Position numbers and translations under genes: made by a program
Notes under the pieces: generated by a model
What the model was told of the DNA's origin: nothing
The model's input: the letters and a program-made list of their open reading frames with translations, nothing else
Databases searched by the model: none
Source of the DNA: CBDUBH01 sp965365345
Lineage (GTDB): Bacteria; Bacteroidota; Ignavibacteria; Ignavibacteriales; SURF-24
Assembly (NCBI GenBank): GCA_965365345.1
Contig: CBDUBH010000061.1
Location: forward strand, 1-21,260
Reading direction: 5' to 3'
DNA length: 21,260 nt
Shown here: one piece after another, positions 1 to 7,393 of the stretch
Layout of the letters: the number at the start of each line of letters is the position of its first letter
Numbering within the stretch: the first letter of the stretch is position 1

Positions 1-403
1 CTGTTCCATTACCGCCTAAAAGTCTATCAACTAATGCAAGCGCAAGTTCGGGACTCATTTCCAAAATACCTTTTATATCGGTATTTTTTATATCAAAAGT
101 GAAAAGACAAGCCGGATTTGAAACTGAAAGAACATATTCTGAATAGTAAATCTGATCAACCGAAATTACATTGATGTTTACAATGGCTTGAAGTTTTGAA
201 AGCAAAAATGAGCTTATACTTTCTGCAAAATTTTCATGAATATTGCGCAAACTTCTTAATTGATTTTTCGAAATCCTGTTCGGAAGTCTGAAATCAAACG
301 GGATCGCTTCTTTTTCGGGTCCGGCAAGTTGAGGTTGATCCCCGCCGGATTTCATTTTATTGAGAAGTTGATCTATCTCTTGTTGTGAAAGTACTTCAGC
401 CAT
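1..403 (-). CDS. fliM: Flagellar motor switch protein FliM (N-terminal part, cut by window edge)
   Basis: Only the first 134 codons are inside the window; the rest lies beyond base 1, so this is an edge truncation and not a broken gene. The translation starts MAEVLSQQEIDQLLNKMK, the N-terminal CheY-phosphate-binding peptide typical of FliM. It is followed by a linker and then by conserved middle-domain blocks: FDFRLPNRISKNQLRSLRNI, HENFAESISSFL, and near the edge SPELALALVDRLLGGNG. FliM is part of the cytoplasmic C-ring, where it sits on FliG and receives phospho-CheY to switch motor direction. It lies 33 bases downstream of fliL, the usual fliL-fliM order, and is probably co-transcribed with it. 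The ATG at 403-401 is chosen because it gives the canonical FliM N-terminus; the upstream AGAAAA is only a weak ribosome site. Confidence 0.95.
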   Translation of the reverse strand, partial: MAEVLSQQEIDQLLNKMKSGGDQPQLAGPEKEAIPFDFRLPNRISKNQLRSLRNIHENFAESISSFLLSKLQAIVNINVISVDQIYYSEYVLSVSNPACLFTFDIKNTDIKGILEMSPELALALVDRLLGGNGT

Positions 404-436
404 AATTTTCTTTTATTTTGTGTTGAATTCTGATTT

Positions 437-949
437 TTATTGAATAATAAATCTGCTGAAATAAACACTGTTGATTTCCATTTTAGAAATATCTTTTTCT
501 AATTTTACCAATAATTCACTTTTCAGTGAATCTTTATAAGCAATGCTGTTAAGTTGGGGTAAAGTTTTGCTTGATAATGCTGATATTACAACATCTTTTG
601 CCAAAATTTCTTTTGTTTTAAATTCTTCAAGTTTTTCTGCGCTCGGAAAATCAATACCCAGATCAACAAGTAAATATCTTGAACCGTTTGTTCCGGCAGG
701 ATTTACAATTATATCTTTCATGCTATAAAGAAATTGACCGGCTTCGGTATTTTCACCTTTTTCTTTGCTTGTACTGTCATTTTCGGCAACTTCGGTTGAA
801 TCCTCATGCGGAACATCGCCCGGTTGTTGAATTTTACTAAGTAAAATATTTGCCGTAACAAAATAAACTACCACTAATTGAACAATAAATAACGGTAACC
901 CTACCAACAAAACTTTTGGGTTAAATCCGCCTTTTTTTGTTTCTTCCAT
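437..949 (-). CDS. fliL: Flagellar basal body-associated protein FliL
   Basis: A 170-residue protein with a short cytoplasmic N-terminus rich in Lys, one membrane segment at about residues 13-38 (VLLVGLPLFIVQLVVVYFV region), an acidic Ser/Glu/Asp linker at about 40-70, and a C-terminal periplasmic FliL domain. That domain includes YSMKDIIVNPAGT, RYLLVDLGIDF and the terminal VYFSRFIIQ, a typical FliL ending. FliL is an inner-membrane protein around the stator and basal body that supports torque under load. It is the first gene of the fliL-fliM unit: a terminator separates it from flgE upstream, and a sigma-54-like element lies about 70 bases before its start. The ATG at 949 gives the normal short pre-membrane segment. 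Identification rests on topology, the linker, the conserved end and the position next to fliM. Confidence 0.9.
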   Translation of the reverse strand: MEETKKGGFNPKVLLVGLPLFIVQLVVVYFVTANILLSKIQQPGDVPHEDSTEVAENDSTSKEKGENTEAGQFLYSMKDIIVNPAGTNGSRYLLVDLGIDFPSAEKLEEFKTKEILAKDVVISALSSKTLPQLNSIAYKDSLKSELLVKLEKDISKMEINSVYFSRFIIQ

Positions 950-1016
950 TTTATACTCTTAATTTCGGTTTAATTCTTAATTTTAGATACAATAATTCAT
1001 AATTTTCAAAATATAT

Positions 1017-1032
1017 TACAACAGATATGCCA
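1017..1032 (-). promoter_or_regulatory. Sigma-54-like promoter element upstream of fliL
   Basis: On the minus strand the sequence reads TGGCAT-ATCTG-TTGTA. This fits the sigma-54 (RpoN) consensus TGGCAC-N5-TTGCA at 9 of the 11 fixed positions, with the invariant GG and the TTG in correct spacing; the -12 GC is GT here. It sits about 70 bases before the fliL start, in the only gap between the flgE terminator and fliL, where a promoter is needed. A closely similar element is found before flgB. No activator-binding site was recognised. Assignment is by pattern only. Confidence 0.45.
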
Positions 1033-1140
1033 CTTTTGAAAAATGAATAATTCTTTGGATTTGAAATAAATTTTAAGTTAAAAGAATAGATAAATGAATG
1101 TTAATTGGCTATTATTAAACAGGTGGTTGAGATTTTAGAT

Positions 1141-1173
1141 AAAAAGCCGCTTGCAGATTTTGCAAGCGGCTTT
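1141..1173 (-). terminator. Rho-independent terminator after flgE
   Basis: A perfect 13-base inverted repeat (AAAGCCGCTTGCA, 1143-1155, against TGCAAGCGGCTTT, 1161-1173) with a 5-base loop. Read on the minus strand, the GC-rich stem ends in GGC followed by five T residues, the classic intrinsic terminator layout. It lies about 50 bases past the flgE stop and ends the long flgB-to-flgE transcript. On the plus strand the stem is followed by only three T residues, so it is mainly a minus-strand terminator. Confidence 0.92.
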
Positions 1174-1222
1174 AAAAAAATTGAACAACTAAAAAGAAAT
1201 TTACAAATAAAATTTCAGATCA

Positions 1223-2893
1223 TTATCTTACTAAATTTGTAATTTCCTGAAGTAAACTGTCAGAAGTTGTAATTACTCTGGCATTAGCCTGGAATCCTCT
1301 TTGCGAAACGATCATTCGTGTAAATTCTTCTGAAAGATCAACATTAGATTGCTCTAAAGCACCCGATTGAATTGTTGTTGCAGAATTTTCTCCGGGTTCT
1401 GAAAATCGCGGATCGCCTGAATTTGCTGCAACTGTGTACATTCCGTCGCCAACACTAACTAATCCGTTTTGATTATTGAATGTTGCTACCATAACTTGCG
1501 CTAAAGTTCTGGTTACACCATTTGAAAATATACCAACTATTTTTCCGTATTGATCAACATTCAAATTTGTTAATGAAGCTGAAGCCGAACCGTTTTGGCT
1601 TAATGCTGAAACTTGTCCTGATAAGTTAGTCTGAGTAATTCCTGTTGTTCCGCCACCAAAATCTAAAGTGATATCTTGAGTTTCCGCACCGCTCGAAGGA
1701 TTAAATGAGATCATTGGTTTATCCGTTGTAACTCCACCTTGGGAAATACTTTGAATGGTACCATCCTGTCCAAACATTATTGAACCTGAGTTAGTATTTG
1801 TAATTGTACCTGAACCGTTAGGCAATGAAGCTTCCCATTTCCATTTTCCGGTATCTAAGTGAGTATATTTAATTGTTAAAGTATAACTGTTTCCTAATGA
1901 ATCAAAAACTGTAACTGCGCCGGTAACCGGTGTGTTTACTTCGCCTCTGTCAATTTTAGATGAAACAGTGGTTGAATTAGCCGAAGAATTTAATGAGGTA
2001 GGATCTAATTCAAAATTTAAATTTGCGCCATCTGTAATATTAATTTTTCCGTTAGTACATTTTCCGGTTGCCGGGTCAAAAGTCAAAGGAATAGTATCTG
2101 TAATATCAGTTGCCAAAGGATTTCCTTCAGCATCGTAAACTCTGTAATTCATTGCCCATGAATCCGTAGTCGGCGGAGTTGCTGCAGGATCGCCCGCGGT
2201 AAAATCGTACCAGGTTTTTAATTGATACTCATTTCCATCGGCATCAAAAATAGATTTTGCAGATGCATCTGCTTCACTAATTGGATTAGAACCTGACGTA
2301 TTCAAATTACCGATTTCCTGAACCAGATCAGTTTTCAAAGTTGGTGATGATGAAGTTAAATTTCCAACCCATGATGATTCTGTTGTTTTAATTGCGGGCA
2401 ATCTTAAGTTTGTGTCAATTTTTATATCTTGTAAAGTTGTTCCGCTTGGAATTTCTCCTAATCCGTTTGCAATTTTACCTTGAACAATTGCACCGTTTTG
2501 CGGATTTATCAAATTTCCGTTAGCGTCAAAAGTGAAATTTCCCGCTCTTGAAAAATAAGTTGATCCGTTACTTTTCAAAACGAATAATCCGGGTCCTTGC
2601 AAAGCCAAATCAGTTACAACGCCGGTTCTTTCAAAAGTTCCTTGCGCCCAATTTCTATCAATTGAATTTAATTTTGATCCTAATCCTACTTGAAAAGAAT
2701 TTGTACCGCCCGAAGTTGAAGTTGGATTTGTACCGGCTTTTACAAATTGATTAAAAGTATCGCTGAATGTTACTCTTGATCCTTTATAACCGATTGTGTT
2801 TACGTTGGCGATGTTGTTACCGATAACATCCATCATTGATTGGTGATTACGAAGACCTGATACGCCTGAGAATAGAGAGTTTAAAAGTGACAT
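1223..2893 (-). CDS. flgE: Flagellar hook protein FlgE
   Basis: A 556-residue hook subunit. The N-terminus (MSLLNSLFSGVSGL, then IGNNIANVNTIGYKGSR) and the C-terminus (GALEQSNVDLSEEFTRMI, SQRGFQANARVI, LLQEITNLVR) are the conserved helical D0 segments shared by rod and hook proteins. LALQGPGLFVL at about residues 96-106 is the usual start of the D1 region. The protein is longer than the roughly 400-residue enterobacterial hook protein. The extra length is in the exposed middle, where residues 214-285 and 327-382 look like two related D2-type beta modules, each starting FD-x2-GN-x-Y-x-L. It polymerises into the external hook, capped by FlgD and measured by FliK, both encoded just upstream. The ATG is preceded at 5 bases by a perfect AGGAGG, the strongest ribosome site in the window, which suits a high-copy structural protein. 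It follows a structured leader and ends 50 bases before a terminator. Confidence 0.96.
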   Translation of the reverse strand: MSLLNSLFSGVSGLRNHQSMMDVIGNNIANVNTIGYKGSRVTFSDTFNQFVKAGTNPTSTSGGTNSFQVGLGSKLNSIDRNWAQGTFERTGVVTDLALQGPGLFVLKSNGSTYFSRAGNFTFDANGNLINPQNGAIVQGKIANGLGEIPSGTTLQDIKIDTNLRLPAIKTTESSWVGNLTSSSPTLKTDLVQEIGNLNTSGSNPISEADASAKSIFDADGNEYQLKTWYDFTAGDPAATPPTTDSWAMNYRVYDAEGNPLATDITDTIPLTFDPATGKCTNGKINITDGANLNFELDPTSLNSSANSTTVSSKIDRGEVNTPVTGAVTVFDSLGNSYTLTIKYTHLDTGKWKWEASLPNGSGTITNTNSGSIMFGQDGTIQSISQGGVTTDKPMISFNPSSGAETQDITLDFGGGTTGITQTNLSGQVSALSQNGSASASLTNLNVDQYGKIVGIFSNGVTRTLAQVMVATFNNQNGLVSVGDGMYTVAANSGDPRFSEPGENSATTIQSGALEQSNVDLSEEFTRMIVSQRGFQANARVITTSDSLLQEITNLVR

Positions 2894-2980
2894 AATAACC
2901 TCCTAAGGTATAAGTTTTAAGGTTGAATCCGCATCAGTCAGTCAGCAGATTCCGGAGCGCCCTTAAAAGGTCCCGCTCCA
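2894..2980 (-). promoter_or_regulatory. Structured leader of flgE: two hairpins and a strong Shine-Dalgarno
   Basis: The 124-base gap before flgE holds two inverted repeats. The first is GGAGCG (2954-2959) against CGCTCC (2974-2979), enclosing a smaller CCTT/AAGG repeat. The second is GAATC (2925-2929) against GATTC (2948-2952), with GC/GC pairs inside and TCAG repeats in the loop. AGGAGG (2899-2904 on the minus strand) then stands 5 bases before the ATG. AACCT at 2920-2924 could pair with AGGTT at 2897-2901, overlapping the ribosome site. Neither hairpin is followed by a T-tract, so they do not look like terminators. Possible roles are translational control, RNA processing or mRNA stability. 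I see no match to a riboswitch that I know. Confidence 0.5.
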
Positions 2981-3017
2981 AATTTCCTGTATTATTTTAA
3001 TTAAATTTTGATTTTGC

Positions 3018-3395
3018 CTATCCGGCAAAAACTACACTATCAATATTTGTAAAAACATTTTCGCCGCTGCTTTCAATCGGAAGAGCAGTGACAACTGTTT
3101 TATTCGGAATATTCACTATGAAAGCCGTTTGATCCATAAAAACCAGCGAATCTTTCGAGCCTTTCATTTCTGCTTTTTCAACAGCATCCTGCAATTTTGT
3201 TAATTGCATCTCATCAAGTTGTATATTCCGTGCTTCCAATCTTTTTACCGCGTGATTGGAGAATTTTACTTTTTCGAGTTCCTCTCTGAATATCGAATCA
3301 AAACTTGCTTCGCCCGCTTTAACTCTTGTTCTTACAGGAACGTCGTTTTCTACAATCGGTATAAACGGAACTTTTATACCGTTGATTTCAGCCAT
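3018..3395 (-). CDS. Flagellar operon protein, TIGR02530-type
   Basis: A 125-residue soluble protein without signal peptide or membrane segment. The central block KVKFSNHAVKRLEARNIQL, followed by KLQDAVEKAEMKGSKDSLVF and then AFIVNIPNKTVVTAL, is the pattern of the small family annotated as TIGR02530 flagellar operon protein, which is usually found between flgD and flgE in Firmicutes and some other phyla. The position here is the same. Its molecular role is not established as far as I know; a part in hook assembly is inferred from context. The start is well supported: GGGAGGTG lies 8 bases upstream of the ATG and overlaps the end of flgD, which ends 8 bases away, so translation is probably linked. 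Family assignment is from memory of the motif. Confidence 0.75.
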   Translation of the reverse strand: MAEINGIKVPFIPIVENDVPVRTRVKAGEASFDSIFREELEKVKFSNHAVKRLEARNIQLDEMQLTKLQDAVEKAEMKGSKDSLVFMDQTAFIVNIPNKTVVTALPIESSGENVFTNIDSVVFAG

Positions 3396-3402
3396 CTAAA
3401 TT

Positions 3403-4110
3403 TCACCTCCCTGAATCTTTTTCGTTGTTACTTGAACTTGTACCGCCGGAAATTTCAATAATATCCGATAGTATATATTCGACATTATTTGAAATAACTT
3501 TAGTGCCTTGATCCGTAAATTTTACAGAATCTATAAATCCGAATTTAAAAGTTGGAATTGTCAGATCTTCACCTTTAAAATCTTTTGCGCTAACTTCAAA
3601 AGAATAATTTCCCTGAGGTAATTTATTTCCGTTATCATCAGTAAAATCCCACTTAAATCTTTGATCACCGGTATTTTTAGAAGCATTTTCAACTGTTCTT
3701 ACCAATTTTCCATTTTGATCAAAAATCTTAATTGTCAGATCTTTTACCTCAACCGGCAAAGTGTAACCCAAAGTAACATCCTTTTGTCCATTGAAATTAA
3801 TTGAATTCCCTGTAAGTTTAGCTTCCTTTCCAATCAAATTTGCTGTCATTGTATTATTGATCGATTGCGTTAAAAGGAAATTCGCTTCAATGCTGCTTTC
3901 AAGAGTTTTATTCATATTTGAAAGCTGTTCCAAAGAAGTGAATTGCGCTAACTGTGCAGAAAATTCAGTGTTTTCCATTGGATTTAGCGGATCCTGATGT
4001 TTCAATTGATTTAACATCAATTTCATGAAATCATCTTTTCCCAAAACGCTTTTACCTTTCGGGGAATCTGGATTCCAAGTTTCGTATGTGTTATTTACTC
4101 CGTTTACCAT
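3403..4110 (-). CDS. flgD: Flagellar hook assembly scaffold (hook cap) protein FlgD
   Basis: A 235-residue protein. The N-terminal third has the FlgD signature: LGKDDFMKLMLNQLKHQDPL, NPMENTEFSAQLAQFTSLEQ. The middle (about residues 112-190) is a FlgD Ig-like/tudor region with IKIFDQNGKLVRTVE, FKWDFTDDNGNKLPQGNYSF and FEVSAKDFKG. A Ser/Asn/Lys tail follows. FlgD is exported and caps the growing hook, allowing FlgE subunits to assemble, then is replaced. It sits between fliK and the TIGR02530-type gene, with 7-base gaps on both sides, as expected for a hook module. Length is close to the usual 220-240 residues. The ATG chosen starts MVNGVNNTYETW, a normal FlgD N-terminus just before the conserved block. 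Confidence 0.95.
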   Translation of the reverse strand: MVNGVNNTYETWNPDSPKGKSVLGKDDFMKLMLNQLKHQDPLNPMENTEFSAQLAQFTSLEQLSNMNKTLESSIEANFLLTQSINNTMTANLIGKEAKLTGNSINFNGQKDVTLGYTLPVEVKDLTIKIFDQNGKLVRTVENASKNTGDQRFKWDFTDDNGNKLPQGNYSFEVSAKDFKGEDLTIPTFKFGFIDSVKFTDQGTKVISNNVEYILSDIIEISGGTSSSNNEKDSGR

Positions 4111-4117
4111 TTTTCAC

Positions 4118-6355
4118 CTATGCTAAATATTCCATTGTGTTGTAACCTAATTTTCTATCGTTCGTTTTCGAAGTTTCTTCAACTTCCTTTTCGTCTGAAT
4201 ATCCGTAAGATTTTCTTTTATTCGGAACAAAATTTTTGTTCTGCTTCTGGTCAAAATTTGAAAGCGAAATATTAATTGAATTCACCTGAACACCGTTTTG
4301 TGAAAGCGAATTTTGAAGCTGCTTAACATTATTTTCCAAAACTTCGCGCGCAGCAGAATTATTAACTTCAATTTTTGCGCTAACAACTTCATCAATAATT
4401 TCAAGCGCAATTTTAATATTTCCCAAATTCTCCGGAGAAACTTTCAGTATCATACTTCCCGTATTTTTCTGCTGAATGAATTGCGAAACTTCCTTCATGA
4501 TTTCAGCGGCTTTTACAGTCTTTAATATTTGCTGATTCAAATTGCTTTTCGGTTCTGCAATTTTCTCTTTTATATTGAATTCATTTTCAATTTTAGATTC
4601 ATTCGCTGTAAATTCAGGTTTTCCTGCTTCCGGTTTTGATTCGATATTTATCGAATTAGTTTTTTCGGCATTTTCATTTTTAATTTCTTTAGTTGATGAT
4701 AAATTCAACTCGTTTTTAAATTCCGCATTAACCGAATTTTCTTTTACGTTTTCGCTTTTAATTTCAGCCGTTAATTTTTGCTCGCGGTTCTTTAGGTTAT
4801 TCTCTCCGGAAAAATTTTTCGAATCAGATAAAGTCTGATTTACTTCTTTAACATTTACTTCTGCTTTTACTTTATCAGTATTTGTCTTTTCAAAATTTCT
4901 GTTTTCTTCTTTGGGAAGATTTTGAACTTTCAATTCACCGGAAGTTTCATTTTCAAGTTGAATTTTATTTTCACTTGGAAATTTGTTTTCAATGTTGATT
5001 TCGTTCGCCGGTGATTTTTTCAATTCAGATTGACCAATATTTTCTGAAAATACTTTAGAAATCTCCGGCGACTTTCCTGTTAATATTTCCGGAGTAATTT
5101 TCTGTTCAGGATTAATTTTATTTTCAGGAATGTTTTTTGTGTTAAAAGTTATTTCGCTTTTTTCAGTTTTCACTTGATCTTCATTTGAAGCAATATTTAC
5201 AGGGTTATTCCCGACTTTCAAATTTTTATTTTCAATAATTTCTTTCGAAGTTTTTTCGGAATAAATTATATTTTTAATTTCCGGCAATTCATTTTTCGGA
5301 ATGTTTAATTTTTCCGTAGTGGAATTTTTTATGAATGAATTTCCGTTTTCCGGATTTTCTGAATTCAATTTTCCGGTAGAATTATTATCATTATTGAATA
5401 CTGATTCATTATTCAATTTTATGTGATTTCCTGTTTCAACTTTTGCTGCCGGGTTTAATTTTTCTCCTGCAATTTCAATTTTTTCGCTTGAATTTTGTTT
5501 GCCGATTGTTTTTAAGAAAGTATTAATTTCTTCAATGTTTTCGGATATTTTCGCGTTTCCGGTAAAATTTCCGTTCAAAGTTTTTTGTGCGTTTTCACTT
5601 TCTTCAAGCGGAATAAGTTTCAATTCGTAATTCGGCTTTGAGGTTGTTTTTCCGGTAAGCAAATTTTCTTCTTCCTGTAGAACTGCCTGTGAATTATTTA
5701 CGTTAGAACGCTCGATTAATGATATCAGCATTCCTTTAGAATTTTTTTCATCTGAGTTTTCAAGTGAAATTACATTTCCTTTTTTAAGCAGATTCAAAAT
5801 TTCTTCTGGATTAGCATTTTTTAATTTCTCGGAAAACTCCTGAAATTTACCGTTCAAATTTTCATTTAAAATTATGTTAAACTTATTTTGAAATTCCGGA
5901 TTGTTCATTAATCCTGAAATAAGTTCGATAACATTATTTTCATTTAAAAGTAAAGTTTCAACGGAATTAATATTTTCAGATTTTTTTTCATTTGATTTTG
6001 CATCCCCTGAAATTTCAAGTTCATCATTTAAAATTGATGAAACCAATTGTTCAATATTAATTTCGCCGCTTTTTTCATTCTGTAAATTTTCGGGCTGTAA
6101 ATTTAATGTTAAATTTTGCAGTATTGTTGCTGAGTTTTGCAGAAGATCTGCAGCCGGCAATTCGTTTTGTTTGATCTTATTAATTTGATTTATTTCAGGA
6201 TTTAAACTTGTTTCGCCTGAATCAGTTTTTGCAACTGAAACTTTTATTATATCCGAAAAAATATTTGCCGGATTGCTTTGCTTTCCGGTTTTAACGCTTT
6301 GCGCTGATTGATCGCCGTTTATAACTTGAAGAAAAAGCGGATTAAAGATCATCAT
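4118..6355 (-). CDS. fliK: Flagellar hook-length control protein FliK (unusually long)
   Basis: A 745-residue protein, against roughly 375-500 for well-studied FliK proteins. The C-terminal domain at about residues 634-700 matches the Flg_hook domain: SMILKVSPENLGNIKIALEI, then AREVLENNVKQLQNSLSQNG and VQVNSINISLSN. This is the part that contacts FlhB to switch export specificity. The region between about residues 20 and 620 is low in complexity and dominated by Asn, Glu, Lys, Ser and Ile, with few aromatic residues, as expected of a disordered molecular ruler that is secreted during hook growth. A positively charged tail follows the C-terminal domain. The gene overlaps the motE-like gene by 4 bases and lies 7 bases before flgD. 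The start has two adjacent ATG codons (6355 and 6352); either is possible. I see no frameshift: the frame stays open throughout. Confidence 0.9.
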   Translation of the reverse strand: MMIFNPLFLQVINGDQSAQSVKTGKQSNPANIFSDIIKVSVAKTDSGETSLNPEINQINKIKQNELPAADLLQNSATILQNLTLNLQPENLQNEKSGEINIEQLVSSILNDELEISGDAKSNEKKSENINSVETLLLNENNVIELISGLMNNPEFQNKFNIILNENLNGKFQEFSEKLKNANPEEILNLLKKGNVISLENSDEKNSKGMLISLIERSNVNNSQAVLQEEENLLTGKTTSKPNYELKLIPLEESENAQKTLNGNFTGNAKISENIEEINTFLKTIGKQNSSEKIEIAGEKLNPAAKVETGNHIKLNNESVFNNDNNSTGKLNSENPENGNSFIKNSTTEKLNIPKNELPEIKNIIYSEKTSKEIIENKNLKVGNNPVNIASNEDQVKTEKSEITFNTKNIPENKINPEQKITPEILTGKSPEISKVFSENIGQSELKKSPANEINIENKFPSENKIQLENETSGELKVQNLPKEENRNFEKTNTDKVKAEVNVKEVNQTLSDSKNFSGENNLKNREQKLTAEIKSENVKENSVNAEFKNELNLSSTKEIKNENAEKTNSINIESKPEAGKPEFTANESKIENEFNIKEKIAEPKSNLNQQILKTVKAAEIMKEVSQFIQQKNTGSMILKVSPENLGNIKIALEIIDEVVSAKIEVNNSAAREVLENNVKQLQNSLSQNGVQVNSINISLSNFDQKQNKNFVPNKRKSYGYSDEKEVEETSKTNDRKLGYNTMEYLA

Positions 6356-6951
6356 TCGAACCTCACTAATCTTGAAGCAACTTCCGGATGCAATTGCGAA
6401 ATTATTTCTGCCGCTTTTTTCTTTTTCATTATGTTTAAAATATCTTTTGCCTGATTTTCATTCAATGTTTGAATTAATTTTGCCGCAGCTTTGGAATCCA
6501 TTTTTTCGTAAAGTTTTACCATTTCCTTTTTCCATTTTGTGTAGGAGCTATCGGCTTTTATTTCACTAATTTTTTCAATCTCTTTAATTTTAATATCTTT
6601 TTGCGCAAGCTGATCTTTTAATTTTTTCAGTTCGTCATTTTCTTTTTGAAGTTTATCAAGATCGTTTAACAAAGCTTTGTAAAGAGAATCTTTTGTATTT
6701 CCGCTTGCCGGAATTTGTCCCGCAATTGTGGTAGTATCACTTTTATTTTCGCTTTTTTCTTTTATTGTCAGATCTTTTGTAACGTCAGATTTTTTATTTG
6801 AATTTTTTACTGCAACATTTTCGTATGGAGTTCCGGCAGGAGCAAAATCAAATTTAAAAATATTTCTGTACGAACTGCTTAAGTAAATAAGCGCGCCGGT
6901 AACCAAAGCAAATGCAAAAACAAAGACTGCGCCGTAAATCACTTTTTGCAC
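6352..6951 (-). CDS. MotE-like flagellar protein (membrane-anchored, MgtE-N-like C-terminus)
   Basis: A 199-residue protein with one N-terminal membrane segment at about residues 4-26, a polar Lys/Ser/Thr/Asp linker to about residue 90, a heptad-rich coiled coil at about 93-130, and a helical C-terminal domain (YEKMDSKAAAKLIQTLNENQ, AKDILNIMKKKKAAEIISQL). That C-terminal pattern is shared by the MgtE N-terminal domain, FliG-like repeats and MotE/YlxF. In other bacteria MotE-type proteins are chaperones or structural partners of the stator protein MotB, and lie between fliJ and fliK as here. The first codon is GTG, directly after the fliJ stop (TAAGTG); the next GTG three codons later is an alternative. 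The name MotE is inferred from architecture and position; YlxF is the Bacillus equivalent. Confidence 0.72.
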   Translation of the reverse strand: MQKVIYGAVFVFAFALVTGALIYLSSSYRNIFKFDFAPAGTPYENVAVKNSNKKSDVTKDLTIKEKSENKSDTTTIAGQIPASGNTKDSLYKALLNDLDKLQKENDELKKLKDQLAQKDIKIKEIEKISEIKADSSYTKWKKEMVKLYEKMDSKAAAKLIQTLNENQAKDILNIMKKKKAAEIISQLHPEVASRLVRFE

Positions 6952-7389
6952 TTATTCACCTCTGATAAATTTCGTTGTTGCCATTTCATCAATTTCTTTT
7001 TGTTCAAATTGATTTCTTTCGGTTAAAAAACTTTCGTAATGTTTTTCTTCGAGCAAATCAAAAATTTTGTGTTCTTTTGTTTTTTGTTGAAGATCAGCAA
7101 TTTTAATTTTCTTTTCTTCGGTAAGTCGCGAAATATTAGTAAGAAATTCCTTAGCTTTCATTTCCAAAAGTTGTTCTTGCTGATCAAAAAATTGAAGTTC
7201 GGAAATTTTCATACTTTTTTTTGATGATGCTTCCGATTTAACTTTTTGTTTTTGCTCAATCAAAATATTTAGTGCCTGCGTAAAATTTTCAATTTCCAGT
7301 TCAAGTAAAGCAATTTCTTTTTGAACTTTCTTTTCCTGAATTTCTTTAACTTTTCTTACTGAATCGAATTTGTAGTGGAATTTGTTCAT
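6952..7389 (-). CDS. fliJ: Flagellar export chaperone / ATPase stalk protein FliJ
   Basis: A 145-residue, almost entirely helical, charged protein with no membrane segment. The opening FHYKFDSVRKVKEIQEKKVQ is the standard FliJ start (F-x5-V-x8 pattern), followed by continuous coiled coil and an ending DEMATTKFIRGE. FliJ inserts into the FliI hexamer like the gamma subunit of F-type ATPase and couples it to the export gate. It lies 4 bases downstream of fliI, its normal partner, and abuts the motE-like gene. Sequence conservation in this family is low, so the call depends on the N-terminal pattern, length of about 145-150 residues, coiled-coil character and gene order. Confidence 0.88.
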   Translation of the reverse strand: MNKFHYKFDSVRKVKEIQEKKVQKEIALLELEIENFTQALNILIEQKQKVKSEASSKKSMKISELQFFDQQEQLLEMKAKEFLTNISRLTEEKKIKIADLQQKTKEHKIFDLLEEKHYESFLTERNQFEQKEIDEMATTKFIRGE

Positions 7390-7393
7390 AATT

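Noticed and set aside
1..403. fliM as a truncated pseudogene
   Set aside because: The reading frame is open to base 1 and conserved to the last codon; the truncation comes from the window edge. The same holds for the receptor at the right edge.
2954..2979. Terminator between the TIGR02530-type gene and flgE
   Set aside because: The GC-rich hairpin is not followed by a T-tract on either strand, so an intrinsic terminator is not supported.
2894..3017. A c-di-GMP or other known riboswitch before flgE
   Set aside because: The region is structured, but I cannot find the conserved core of GEMM or any other riboswitch class I know. It is reported only as a structured leader.
4118..6355. Low-complexity fliK stretch as a DNA repeat array or a frameshifted gene
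   Set aside because: No exact tandem unit repeats at DNA level that I can see; the frame is continuous and the conserved C-terminal domain is in the same frame as the start.
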